Shown here: one piece after another, positions 14,694-20,632 of the stretch
Numbering within the stretch: the stretch's first letter is position 1
How the letters are laid out: the number at the start of each line of letters is the position of its first letter
Virus record (IMG/VR): IMGVR_UViG_3300035703_000461
Span: 1 to 20,632 of that record
Origin: a virus
Reading direction: 5' to 3' (one strand)
Length of the DNA stretch: 20,632 bases
Notes under the pieces: generated by a model
Told to the model about the DNA's origin: nothing
The model's input: only the letters and a program-made list of their open reading frames with translations
Database searches by the model: none
Translations under genes and position numbers: made by a program

Positions 14694-15383
14694 TTACAGG
14701 AACTGACTATAATACTGATCCAATCTGGTATACCACATATTGGTATAATAATCGAATTCTTTACCCTCGACTATAAATTCTTGATATTCATTGGCTGCGC
14801 TGCACATAAAGACTACACCCTTACGTATATTAGTACCCCATACTTCATTGTGTGCTGTTGCGTATGCTGCTAACTGTAAAAAGTAATCATCAATCCATTC
14901 ACGCTTTTTAGGCTTGTTGGTTTGTTTATGGTCCATGATTGCTTCGCTATTGTCATGTACCCCAACAAGGTCTGTAGTTCCTGCGTAAACTTCAGGAAAA
15001 TATAGACTGACCTCAGTACCCCAAAATTCCTGACAATTACATAAACCCTTGTTAATAATAGTTTGTGCCATTTGATGACTTTGCTTACTATAAGGATTAC
15101 TACCTGGCTCTCCGATCTCGCCAGTCTTAACATGATTCTCAAGCCATTTGTGCATACGTGTACCGCGTCCTGCTGCTTCAGCAGTAATCTGCTTTGCTTT
15201 CTCTTCGCCTACACGTTTACGCCATTCACGTAGTGCTTGCTTGGCTTCTTCTGGTTTTGTTGCATCCAATATTGTGGTGACACTGGGTACTGCGTGACCG
15301 TCAGGGGTCATATACTTACGTGAACCATTTATAGTTTCGCGTTTTAATTCTTTATACGGAAATTTATCAGGTATGTAAATCAA
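14694..15383 (-). CDS. PD-(D/E)XK exonuclease (RecB/MGME1-like)
   Basis: 229-aa predicted metal-dependent DNA exonuclease. Motifs in order: FPYKELKRETINGSRKY and VPSVTTIL at the N-terminus, GRGTRMHKWLE (72-82; H78), E124, AGTTDLVGV with D138, DHK at 151-153 (the DxK of the PD-(D/E)XK core) and the Q170-x3-Y174 motif in DYFLQLAAYATAHNE. The order matches the MGME1/RecB-like family found in many T4-like environmental phages; roles in recombination or host DNA breakdown are possible. The start is TTG at 15383 and overlaps the Fe-S carrier stop (TTGA); the homologous-looking residues upstream of the first ATG (residue 25) support this start. It has three Cys (C115, C117 and one near 194), not the four of Fe-S Cas4-type nucleases. 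Confidence 0.83.
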   Translation of the reverse strand: MIYIPDKFPYKELKRETINGSRKYMTPDGHAVPSVTTILDATKPEEAKQALREWRKRVGEEKAKQITAEAAGRGTRMHKWLENHVKTGEIGEPGSNPYSKQSHQMAQTIINKGLCNCQEFWGTEVSLYFPEVYAGTTDLVGVHDNSEAIMDHKQTNKPKKREWIDDYFLQLAAYATAHNEVWGTNIRKGVVFMCSAANEYQEFIVEGKEFDYYTNMWYTRLDQYYSQFL

Positions 15384-15700
15384 ATTGTAAAACTCTCACC
15401 GCATCCGCAGCGTCCTGTTTCTTTAGGATTAATAAATTCAAATCTTTCATTTAATCCTTGCTTTACGTAATCAACTGTAACGCCATTTAAAAATGACTCT
15501 GCTAATGGATCAACAAATAATGTAAAGTTATCGTAGTGCTTGTGATAACCATCAAAAGGAAGGTCGGCAAACTCAAGGGTGTATGCGTAGCCAGAACAGC
15601 CTGTTTTCTTCACGCCTACAATAATCCCTATACCTCTGCCGCGCTGTTCTAGTTGTTCTTTAAATCTTTTTTGTGCGTTGTCGGTTAAATTTATTAACAT
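15380..15700 (-). CDS. A-type iron-sulfur cluster carrier (IscA/SufA/HesB-like)
   Basis: 106-aa protein that would bind a [2Fe-2S] or [4Fe-4S] cluster or iron and pass it to target proteins. The three family cysteines are present and correctly spaced: C35 in KKTGCSGYAYTLEF and C98/C100 in GRCGCGESF at the C-terminus (E. coli IscA C35, C99, C101). Length equals the family norm (about 107 aa). Such genes occur in T4-like phages of aquatic bacteria and are viewed as host-derived metabolic genes. It is transcribed from its own host-type promoter with the exonuclease gene, whose TTG start overlaps its stop. No ribosome-binding site precedes the ATG; the predicted leader is only about 6 nt. Confidence 0.9.
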   Translation of the reverse strand: MLINLTDNAQKRFKEQLEQRGRGIGIIVGVKKTGCSGYAYTLEFADLPFDGYHKHYDNFTLFVDPLAESFLNGVTVDYVKQGLNERFEFINPKETGRCGCGESFTI

Positions 15701-15712
15701 AGTTATCTAATT

Positions 15713-15741
15713 ACTATAATATATTTTTTAAGGTATGTCAA
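15713..15741 (-). promoter_or_regulatory. Host-type (sigma70-like) promoter of the Fe-S carrier/exonuclease pair
   Basis: Minus strand: TTGACA (15741-15736, perfect), a 17-nt A/T-rich spacer, TATAGT (15718-15713, 5/6). It sits in the 50-bp gap after the SGNH-type gene. The -10 ends 12 nt before the ATG, so the leader would be about 6 nt. Confidence 0.75.
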
Positions 15742-15750
15742 AACAAATGG

Positions 15751-16365
15751 TTAATACCATTCATCTAAATGAGAAATAATGTAATCAGCAGTCTTTCTAT
15801 TACCTAAAGTAGTAAAATGTCCAATTTTATCAATATTTCCTATAGGCAATCTATCCTCTAAAAATATAGTACCTATGTCGCCTATTAATCGTGAAGTATC
15901 AATATCTGTGTCTATATAACCCAATGAAAACATTTCTATTCTACTTAAATTATAGTACTTTAATAATGTTTGAACTGCTTTAATATATGCGATACTATCT
16001 TTGCGCAAAACTTTATCGTTAAAATGGTCTACCATGTATGCTTTGATAAAATCTTTATCAAAGTAATTATTTTCAGCAATGTTTATAGGGCGTCCATAGT
16101 TTCTGTTATAAATTTCTTTTCTAGTATAATCAGTCCAAACTATCATAACTAATGGATTTTTCTTATCCACTTCTACTATTCTTTGTATATCCGAATATGC
16201 TTTTTTAAAGATATATTCGTTACCAGCACCGCCTACACCAAAGTTATGTAATTCTAAATCATAATGTTTAGCAACTATCTCTGCAAACAAATCTGGTTTA
16301 GGAACGTCATCGTTAAACGCAAAGCTGTCACCAACAACGTATAAGTAATCAAATTTTGTTCGCAT
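15751..16365 (-). CDS. SGNH/GDSL-hydrolase-like protein
   Basis: 204-aa protein with a start like the SGNH fold: DYLYVVGDSFAFNDD gives the block I GDS (G12-D13-S14, S14 the likely nucleophile). Block II-like GVGGAGNEYIF follows at 43-53 (Gly and Asn of the oxyanion hole), then LVMIVWTDYTR in place of the canonical block III GxND. Near the C-terminus H183 (IDKIGHFTTLGNRKTADYI) is the likely catalytic His, with D179 four residues before it, not three as usual. Members are esterases or glycan de-acetylases; here the target could be a host surface polymer or a sugar on DNA or the virion (inference). It starts 6 nt after the 109-aa gene with no ribosome-binding site. Lack of a signal peptide places it in the cytoplasm or the particle. 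Confidence 0.68.
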   Translation of the reverse strand: MRTKFDYLYVVGDSFAFNDDVPKPDLFAEIVAKHYDLELHNFGVGGAGNEYIFKKAYSDIQRIVEVDKKNPLVMIVWTDYTRKEIYNRNYGRPINIAENNYFDKDFIKAYMVDHFNDKVLRKDSIAYIKAVQTLLKYYNLSRIEMFSLGYIDTDIDTSRLIGDIGTIFLEDRLPIGNIDKIGHFTTLGNRKTADYIISHLDEWY

Positions 16366-16371
16366 TGTAAA

Positions 16372-16701
16372 TTATTTTAATGCTTTATTGGCCATCTGTT
16401 GAACAACTTTTTTGTTGTCTGATGCTGGGGGAGAAACTCCCTTAGATTCTTCCTGACCTACGAATACAACTTTGTCACCTTGAATATTTTTGATGACTTG
16501 ATTTAATGGTGGTTTACCAACCATATTATAAAGATCAGTTTTATCTAGTATAATATCGTACTTTTGAAAGTACTGTAATAAGGTTTCTACATCCCAATCG
16601 AAATTAACCTGTTCATCTTCAATATCAGACTTTAATTGATCTAAAGCCACAACAATACTACCAACTAATGGTTTAGTATTGTCGAATTCATAAAGACGCA
16701 T
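16372..16701 (-). CDS. Conserved phage protein of unknown function, 109 aa
   Basis: Begins MRLYEFDNTKPLVGSIVVAL; the middle has VNFDWDVETLLQYFQKYDII followed by LDKTDLYNMVGKPPLNQVI and a short beta segment NIQGDKVVFVGQE; the tail is polar (SPPASDNKK). It looks like a small helical domain plus a beta hairpin. I recall similar proteins next to head genes of T4-like environmental phages, but no function. It begins 2 nt after the core/scaffold-like gene, so it is in the same late operon and may be a minor virion or assembly protein (inference). Confidence 0.7.
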   Translation of the reverse strand: MRLYEFDNTKPLVGSIVVALDQLKSDIEDEQVNFDWDVETLLQYFQKYDIILDKTDLYNMVGKPPLNQVIKNIQGDKVVFVGQEESKGVSPPASDNKKVVQQMANKALK

Positions 16702-16703
16702 TA

Positions 16704-17402
16704 TTATCTCTTTGCGCGACCTACGTCACCAATTGGCTCTTCAGGCTCTTCTGGTGGTAAGTCTGCTGCTATATCTAGTTCTGCTGTTTCTTCGCCACCT
16801 GGTACTTCTTTGGTTGCAATGTCTGTTACAGCCATCTCTTCGCCACCTGCAGGTGGAGCACCAAATGCTTCAGGACTACCTACACCAGTCAATTGATTTA
16901 ATGCAGTTTGAAGTGTAGACTTGCTTGTGCTTAATGTTTGATTTAATGTAGTCAATGCTTCGCTTGCTGATTGGTTGAATGCTGCTGATTCATTAACACC
17001 AATTTCTGATTGGATACTATCAGTCAATGCTGGTAGTTCTTTAACTAGCATATCATTGACTTCTTCAATCATCTTCTGAACGCTGTTAACTAAATCTTGT
17101 GCTGCAAGTATAACTTGTGACTTTTCCACTTCTTCGTTTTCTACAACGATACGTGGTGTCTTTAATGTCTGATAATGTTCAGTTAAAGCTTGACCCATAA
17201 AAACTAATTTCATGTAAGTTGGGCTGTTCTGATTCTTATAGAAATCAGGACTTGCTTTGGCTTCTTTAATTAAACCAACTACTTGAGAAAGCATCTCTTT
17301 AGTAGTCTTACGATCCAATTTGCTTGCATCGAAATGAAAATCAAAATTCTCTTTCAATGCTGCTGTTGCTGTGTTTTTACGGTCTAAATCATTAAGTTTC
17401 AT
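16704..17402 (-). CDS. Putative prohead core/scaffold-type virion protein
   Basis: 232-aa protein. Residues 1-165 are almost wholly helical, with VENEEVEKSQVILAAQDLVN (87-106), then MIEEVNDMLVKELPALTDSI (111-130) and GVNESAAFNQSASEAL. The C-terminal 60 residues are Pro/Gly-rich and very acidic (EETAELDIAADLPPEEPEEP), then a basic end GRAKR. Helical, charged proteins of this kind form the inner prohead core (gp22-like) in T4-type phages, and I associate this sequence pattern with core or structural proteins of such phages; direct identity with gp22 is not shown. It is first in an operon with the 109-aa and SGNH-like genes. A GATAAATA late promoter lies 25 nt upstream; the leader has GGGA but no strong ribosome-binding site. 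Confidence 0.6.
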   Translation of the reverse strand: MKLNDLDRKNTATAALKENFDFHFDASKLDRKTTKEMLSQVVGLIKEAKASPDFYKNQNSPTYMKLVFMGQALTEHYQTLKTPRIVVENEEVEKSQVILAAQDLVNSVQKMIEEVNDMLVKELPALTDSIQSEIGVNESAAFNQSASEALTTLNQTLSTSKSTLQTALNQLTGVGSPEAFGAPPAGGEEMAVTDIATKEVPGGEETAELDIAADLPPEEPEEPIGDVGRAKR

Positions 17403-17427
17403 AAAAATAGTCCCAATATGTATTATG

Positions 17428-17435
17428 TATTTATC
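17428..17435 (-). promoter_or_regulatory. T4-type late promoter of the core/scaffold-like gene
   Basis: Minus strand GATAAATA (7/8 to TATAAATA), 25 nt upstream of the ATG at 17402, in the 45-bp gap after the 152-aa-frame gene. Expected start is near 17421, leaving a leader of about 19 nt. Unlike at the gp13-like and fibre-like genes, no strong inverted repeat covers the start. Confidence 0.65.
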
Positions 17436-17447
17436 ACTTATCCGCGA

Positions 17448-17891
17448 TTATCTAATTTCATTTTCTGCAAACTTCTTGGATTGCATGTATTTAGAAGTAG
17501 TGATGTATCCTTGTATTTCCTGGCTTAGTTCTTGTTTTTTACGTTTTTCTTCTACTAATTTAGCCATGAATATTTGCTTATCAATTAGATCGTGTGATTT
17601 AGTTAATAATCTCTTGTGTTGAGCTATTGCTACATCAATACCACCTAAAGCTAAGTCTAATTCTATCAATCTTTTGACTTCTTTATATTTTTTATTCTTG
17701 TCGAACACGCACCAAGTTACAGCGGTTTTTAAAGATGAAAAACTATAATTTACAGGCTCATTATCTACTATGATATTGTAGCCGGCATTAGATTCTGTGA
17801 CTTTGTATTTACCAAAAAGATTGTAGCTGCCATCATCTTCACGGATGATTAGCAAATCTCTAATCTTGTTAGCTAAGTCTTTATAAATCAT
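17448..17891 (-). CDS. Conserved phage protein of unknown function, 147 aa
   Basis: Begins MIYKDLANKIRDLLIIREDD. The N-terminal half is a small beta domain (YNLFGKYKVTESNAGYNIIV) ending in FSSLKTAVTWCVFDK; the C-terminal half is helical and highly charged (KYKEVKRLIELDLALGG, IAQHKRLLTK, then EEKRKKQELSQEIQGYI). I know similar proteins in T4-like environmental phages but no function. I place the start at the ATG at 17891, one base after the upstream stop; an in-frame TTG at 17906 would add five residues and overlap the upstream gene by 14 nt, and tight non-overlapping spacing favours the ATG. Confidence 0.72.
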   Translation of the reverse strand: MIYKDLANKIRDLLIIREDDGSYNLFGKYKVTESNAGYNIIVDNEPVNYSFSSLKTAVTWCVFDKNKKYKEVKRLIELDLALGGIDVAIAQHKRLLTKSHDLIDKQIFMAKLVEEKRKKQELSQEIQGYITTSKYMQSKKFAENEIR

Positions 17892-17892
17892 A

Positions 17893-18339
17893 TTAATATT
17901 TAACAAAATATGTGTTTTTATAATCTTTTGTGGTATCTAGAAAAGACCCTAAATTAGGCAATTCAGTACCACATCTTATCATAGGAACACCCTGTATATC
18001 CTTATATAAACATCCTAACTCGTCATCTTCATCTTGAAATACACTTGCATGATGTACTTCAAAATCAAAACTCCATACATTTACAAAGTCTTTGTATTGA
18101 TTTTTGTAGACATTGCCGAACTCTGTATCGTTTATATGAACTAGTTTTTTGCTGGGAAAATTGATAATTTCAGGCTGACTTCTTAAAGAGATTGCTTGAA
18201 GTATAGTGTCAAAATTACATTGTGTGTTTCTTTTAAAAAGCCACTGTTCGTAATCCTGCTCTGTCGAGGGTCTAGCACGATTTAAAACTCCTGTTTGAGT
18301 GATATCAAACAATGTGTAACATGCTAGTCTATGATTCAT
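17893..18339 (-). CDS. Conserved phage protein of unknown function, 148 aa
   Basis: Begins MNHRLACYTLFDITQTGVLNR and contains EQWLFKRNTQCNFDTILQAI, SLRSQPEIINFP, NVWSFDFEVHHASVF and GVPMIRCGTELPNLGSFLDT. The sequence type is familiar from T4-like environmental phages, always without a function. Mixed alpha/beta with conserved aromatic and Cys residues; no nucleotide-binding or metal motif is evident. The start follows a strong terminator by about 20 nt, so it needs its own promoter; the only candidate there is TGTAAATA (18351-18344), ending 4 nt before the ATG. CAGG precedes the start. Confidence 0.77.
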   Translation of the reverse strand: MNHRLACYTLFDITQTGVLNRARPSTEQDYEQWLFKRNTQCNFDTILQAISLRSQPEIINFPSKKLVHINDTEFGNVYKNQYKDFVNVWSFDFEVHHASVFQDEDDELGCLYKDIQGVPMIRCGTELPNLGSFLDTTKDYKNTYFVKY

Positions 18340-18362
18340 CCTGTATTTACAGCCACAAAAAA

Positions 18363-18386
18363 GCCCGAGAATTTTACTTCTCGGGC
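18363..18386 (-). terminator. Intrinsic terminator after the 124-aa virion protein gene
   Basis: GCCCGAGA and TCTCGGGC form a GC-rich stem (9 bp counting the inner A-T pair; 18363-18371 with 18378-18386) around TTTTAC. On the minus strand it is followed at once by TTTTTT (18362-18357), the classic intrinsic terminator layout. It ends the transcript of the gene at 18415-18789. Confidence 0.88.
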
Positions 18387-18414
18387 CTCATTTACCTAGA
18401 GACTTTACTAACTA

Positions 18415-18789
18415 TTAATTAGTGAAAGTTGCTGATGCTGCTACTGTTACAGCATTTGCCCAACCAGCGTCTGCTTCTAGAGCAGCTACTAGTGATGCAC
18501 TTGTCCATGCACCTGTTGGATATACAGCGACTGCCAATGTGTCGTTTGAAGCATCTGTATATTCGTAGATGTGGATAGTTGCTAATTGCTGAATAGTCTG
18601 AATTGCTGCTGCTACTTGAGTAGTAGTCAATGCACCGTTTGCTGTTGCAGTGAAGAAGTCCAACTTTGGACCTTGTGGCTGAACAGTTAGTGCTGATGAT
18701 ACAGCGTTTACGCCTGAGTTAGTATAGTCTGGTTGATCTAACCATAGAACTGGTTTTAGATCGCCATTTACTCTTGTGAATTGTGCCAT
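18415..18789 (-). CDS. Small Ala/Thr-rich virion protein, own transcription unit
   Basis: A 124-aa protein starting MAQFTRVNGDLKPVLWLDQPD, rich in Ala, Thr and Val, with TTTQVAAAIQTIQQLATIHIYEY and a C-terminal AVTVAASATFTN. It has no cysteine and one long helix between beta segments. It is transcribed alone: a CATAAATA late promoter, a hairpin leader with AGGAG 9 nt before the ATG, and a strong terminator right after the stop. A single small gene with its own late promoter, good ribosome-binding site and terminator points to an abundant particle protein, such as a head decoration protein (inference; no homologue recognised). Confidence 0.72.
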   Translation of the reverse strand: MAQFTRVNGDLKPVLWLDQPDYTNSGVNAVSSALTVQPQGPKLDFFTATANGALTTTQVAAAIQTIQQLATIHIYEYTDASNDTLAVAVYPTGAWTSASLVAALEADAGWANAVTVAASATFTN

Positions 18790-18803
18790 TTTATAAATCT
18801 CCT

Positions 18804-18841
18804 AATAGTGTGAACCTTCAAGGCTCATACTATTATTTATG
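18804..18841 (-). promoter_or_regulatory. Late promoter and leader hairpin of the 124-aa protein gene
   Basis: Minus strand CATAAATA (18841-18834), 44 nt upstream of the ATG. AATAGT-x-TGAGCC (18834-18822) pairs with GGTTCA-x-ACTATT (18816-18804), giving 12 pairs with one mismatch and one G.T, loop TTGAA. The 3' arm touches the AGGAG site (18803-18799). Late RNA starting near 18827 loses the outer six pairs but keeps the inner stem. Confidence 0.55.
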
Positions 18842-18868
18842 CCTGGGAGAAAAAAACGAGGGTTTGGG

Positions 18869-20062
18869 CTATCTTTTTGCAGCCAAATTCTGACGGCTGA
18901 AACCCAATCTATCGATGAATTTTACGCCCTGACTGACGAATCCTTCTTGGCTAGGGGTACCGTCTTGCAAATAACCCTGTACAGGGCTTGATTCTGCTGC
19001 TTTATGCAGTTGAGAAACAACATCATTTTTCAGATTATATAAACTTATCCAAATTGTAAATAGTCCGGCTAATGATTCTTTATTGATGTTGATATAATCA
19101 GTAAGCTTTTTACGCATACTTGCAGTCATTGGTTTATTTTCAAAGTAGGTTATAAAGTCATCATACAAATTATTTAAGTCACCGGATACTATCTTCTTAT
19201 TGATGTATGTTGTAAACAATTGACTAAACGCACTTGCTGCCTGTGGAGCGTTTTTCATGAATTTGTCAGCACTATTTCCATACTTTCTAATAGTGCTTTG
19301 TGCATCCTTAAGTAATTTTGTATTAATTTTTAATTTAGGGGTGTTTGGCATAGCACTGGGAACTAAAGCGACATCAGTATTATTCTTTAACGCACCTAAA
19401 GTACCATTTAAGGATTTAGCTAAATCTGTAGGAAAAACTTTTCTACTTGGGGTACTCATCTGTGCTGCTTTTTCAGGAGCGTCTGGGTCTAGATATTGAT
19501 GTACTGCGATGCCAGCGACTTTATTTTTAAATAACTTACCAATTTCACTATCAGTACTTACTTTATATGTAATACCGTTTGGGTTGGCTTTAAATGTGTA
19601 ATCTCCCTTAACGTCCTTTAAGGGTTTATTGAATAGTAAATCACCCCAGTAATAACCTTTAGCACCTTTGGTTTCAGCATCTAGTCCTGGCCAAATTTCT
19701 TGAATAAGTTCATGTAAGCCACTGCGCTCTACACCTCTATCCATATCATATTTTATAAATTGTTTTGGACTGTATATCTGTCTGCCAGTACCGTCTTCCT
19801 TATTAAACATGTGCTTGTCCATAATACTAAACTTACCATTTGTACCACGACCAAAAATCAAGGCAGGATATCCATCCCATTTGATAGTGAAGTTTTGCGG
19901 ACTTTTGATACCACTTTGAATTGCACTTAGTGCTTGATTAGCACCTGTTAAACCTTGTAGAAAAACTAAATCTTCAGGATGATCTAGATGTCCTTTATCC
20001 TCTGATAAAACTATTGATTCTAATTTGGAAGTTAAGCTTCTGAAGCTATCAGGCAGGGTCAT
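18869..20062 (-). CDS. Putative nucleotidyltransferase/ligase-fold protein (KxDG motif), DUF6267-like
   Basis: 397-aa protein of a family I know from T4-like phages without a proven function. Motifs suggest the covalent nucleotidyltransferase (DNA/RNA ligase, capping enzyme) fold: KWDGYPALIFGR at 61-72 fits motif I KxDG (K61 would carry the AMP or GMP); YYWGDLLF at 137-144 fits motif III; NPNGITYKV at 160-168 lies between; and VAGIAVHQY at 182-190 fits motif IV. The C-terminal half (about 230-350) is helical and may be a separate domain; residues near 205-212 and the C-terminus are basic. T4 gp63 shows that a ligase-fold protein can also serve in fibre attachment. It begins 1 nt after the stop of the upstream gene. 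Activity is inference. Confidence 0.6.
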   Translation of the reverse strand: MTLPDSFRSLTSKLESIVLSEDKGHLDHPEDLVFLQGLTGANQALSAIQSGIKSPQNFTIKWDGYPALIFGRGTNGKFSIMDKHMFNKEDGTGRQIYSPKQFIKYDMDRGVERSGLHELIQEIWPGLDAETKGAKGYYWGDLLFNKPLKDVKGDYTFKANPNGITYKVSTDSEIGKLFKNKVAGIAVHQYLDPDAPEKAAQMSTPSRKVFPTDLAKSLNGTLGALKNNTDVALVPSAMPNTPKLKINTKLLKDAQSTIRKYGNSADKFMKNAPQAASAFSQLFTTYINKKIVSGDLNNLYDDFITYFENKPMTASMRKKLTDYININKESLAGLFTIWISLYNLKNDVVSQLHKAAESSPVQGYLQDGTPSQEGFVSQGVKFIDRLGFSRQNLAAKR

Positions 20063-20063
20063 T

Positions 20064-20627
20064 TTATAATCCTAACGATTTTATCAAACGATTATACGCT
20101 TCTAGATTTGCTTTCTTTAACTTTTCTAAATTATCTGCTGCTCTAGTCATGTAAATCAATGCAGCACTATTAGGATCATTAGGATCTAGTGGAACACCAC
20201 CTGACGAAATTGGTTCCTCTGGTGGTACCTTAGTTGTTGATGTTTTGGCAGGGGCAGCAGGTTTTGATGCTGCTGGTGCGGCACTTGCTGCTGGTGCACC
20301 TTTTGGTTTTAAACGATATACGCTATATGCAACATTACCTAATTCAAACATTAAACGTTGTGTAGCCTTGCTTAAGTGATTGCCACCTTTTAATTTGCCC
20401 ATCAATCCTGCTCTGTCATTTTGCATTGACTTAGCAATCTTATCAGCGTATCCTTGTACTTGTGTTTTATACTTTGAGTAATCGCCACCGAACGCTCTTA
20501 CATACTCACCGAAAAATTCTTCGATGGCATTCTGTAGTGTGCCTTCATTTTCTTGCTCTGCTATAATTGATTCAAACAACGCATTTAGACGTTCGTAAGA
20601 ACTTTCTTTCATTGGCTGATTCTTCAT
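20064..20627 (-). CDS. Protein of unknown function with Ala/Pro-rich linker (start uncertain)
   Basis: 187 aa if the ATG at 20627 is used; an ATG at 20612 gives MKESSYERLNALFESIIAEQ, a more typical phage-like start, and the frame may also continue beyond the window edge. The N-terminal domain is helical (FFGEYVRAFGGDYSKYKTQV, then ATQRLMFELGNVAYSVYRL), followed by an Ala/Pro/Ser linker (about 114-145) and a C-terminal helix (AALIYMTRAADNLEKLKKAN). No enzyme motif is visible. It is tightly linked (1-nt gap) to the KxDG protein gene, so the two products may act together. The linker and position among virion genes suggest a minor structural or assembly protein (inference). Confidence 0.65.
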   Translation of the reverse strand: MKNQPMKESSYERLNALFESIIAEQENEGTLQNAIEEFFGEYVRAFGGDYSKYKTQVQGYADKIAKSMQNDRAGLMGKLKGGNHLSKATQRLMFELGNVAYSVYRLKPKGAPAASAAPAASKPAAPAKTSTTKVPPEEPISSGGVPLDPNDPNSAALIYMTRAADNLEKLKKANLEAYNRLIKSLGL

Positions 20628-20632
20628 GCCTG

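Noticed and set aside
16366-16410. Possible host-type promoter before the SGNH-like gene (TCAACA-17-TAAAAT, minus strand)
   Set aside because: The -35 is only 4/6 and lies inside the coding end of the 109-aa gene; easily expected by chance in AT-rich DNA.
17892-17906. TTG start extending the 147-aa protein by five residues
   Set aside because: The ATG at 17891 lies one base after the upstream stop, matching local gene spacing; the TTG would force a 14-nt overlap.
1-20632. tRNA genes, CRISPR arrays, insertion sequences, integrase or attachment sites
   Set aside because: No cloverleaf, repeat-spacer pattern, transposase or integrase motif was seen by eye; a covariance-model scan was not possible here.

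Overview
The window is part of the genome of a T4-like myovirus (contractile-tailed phage). This rests on four recognisable T4-type virion proteins: tail sheath gp18 (cut by the left edge), neck proteins gp13-like and gp14-like, and tail sheath stabiliser gp15. Accessory genes are those typical of environmental T4-like phages: dNMP kinase, MazG-like pyrophosphohydrolase, Nudix hydrolase, A-type Fe-S carrier, and a PD-(D/E)XK exonuclease. The DNA is AT-rich and densely packed; many junctions are 1-4 nt overlaps, and no gene-free stretch exceeds about 130 bases. The host cannot be told from the sequence; the gene set recalls phages of aquatic bacteria (inference). No tRNA, CRISPR array or insertion sequence was seen.

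Layout. 1-3085 (-): 5' part of a greatly enlarged tail sheath gene. 3210-3563 (+): small zinc-binding HNH-type protein. 3546-4163 (-): dNMP kinase. 4195-4980 (-): gp13-like neck protein. 7630 down to 5022 (-): a tightly coupled five-gene non-structural operon (375-aa protein, two small tandem paralogues, MazG-like enzyme, MutH-like nuclease candidate). 7735-11271 (+): gp14-like, gp15 and a Nudix hydrolase. 12756 down to 11302 (-): a structural protein and a small coiled-coil membrane protein. 14652 down to 12875 (-): a fibre-like protein and a coupled small protein. 15700 down to 14694 (-): Fe-S carrier plus exonuclease. 17402 down to 15751 (-): core/scaffold-like protein, a 109-aa protein and an SGNH-hydrolase-like protein. 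18339 down to 17448 (-): two proteins of unknown function. 18789-18415 (-): a single-gene virion protein unit. 20627 down to 18869 (-): an Ala/Pro-rich protein and a protein with a ligase-like KxDG motif.

Regulation can be read from the sequence. Non-structural genes have host-type promoters with 17-nt spacers (TTGACT/TAAAAT, TTGATT/TATAAT, TTGTAA/TACAAT, TTGACA/TATAGT). Virion genes have T4-late-type boxes (TATAAATA, GATAAATA, CATAAATA). The most interesting feature is that where a non-structural transcript would read into a late gene (gp13-like at 4981-5020, fibre-like protein at 14651-14685), a perfect inverted repeat covers the join. Its 3' arm touches or includes the start codon, and the late promoter lies over its 5' arm and loop. 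This is the architecture of T4 genes e, soc and 49, where early read-through RNA hides the start site and the shorter late RNA frees it. Two of the host-type promoters are placed so that transcription should start at the ATG itself, giving leaderless mRNAs.
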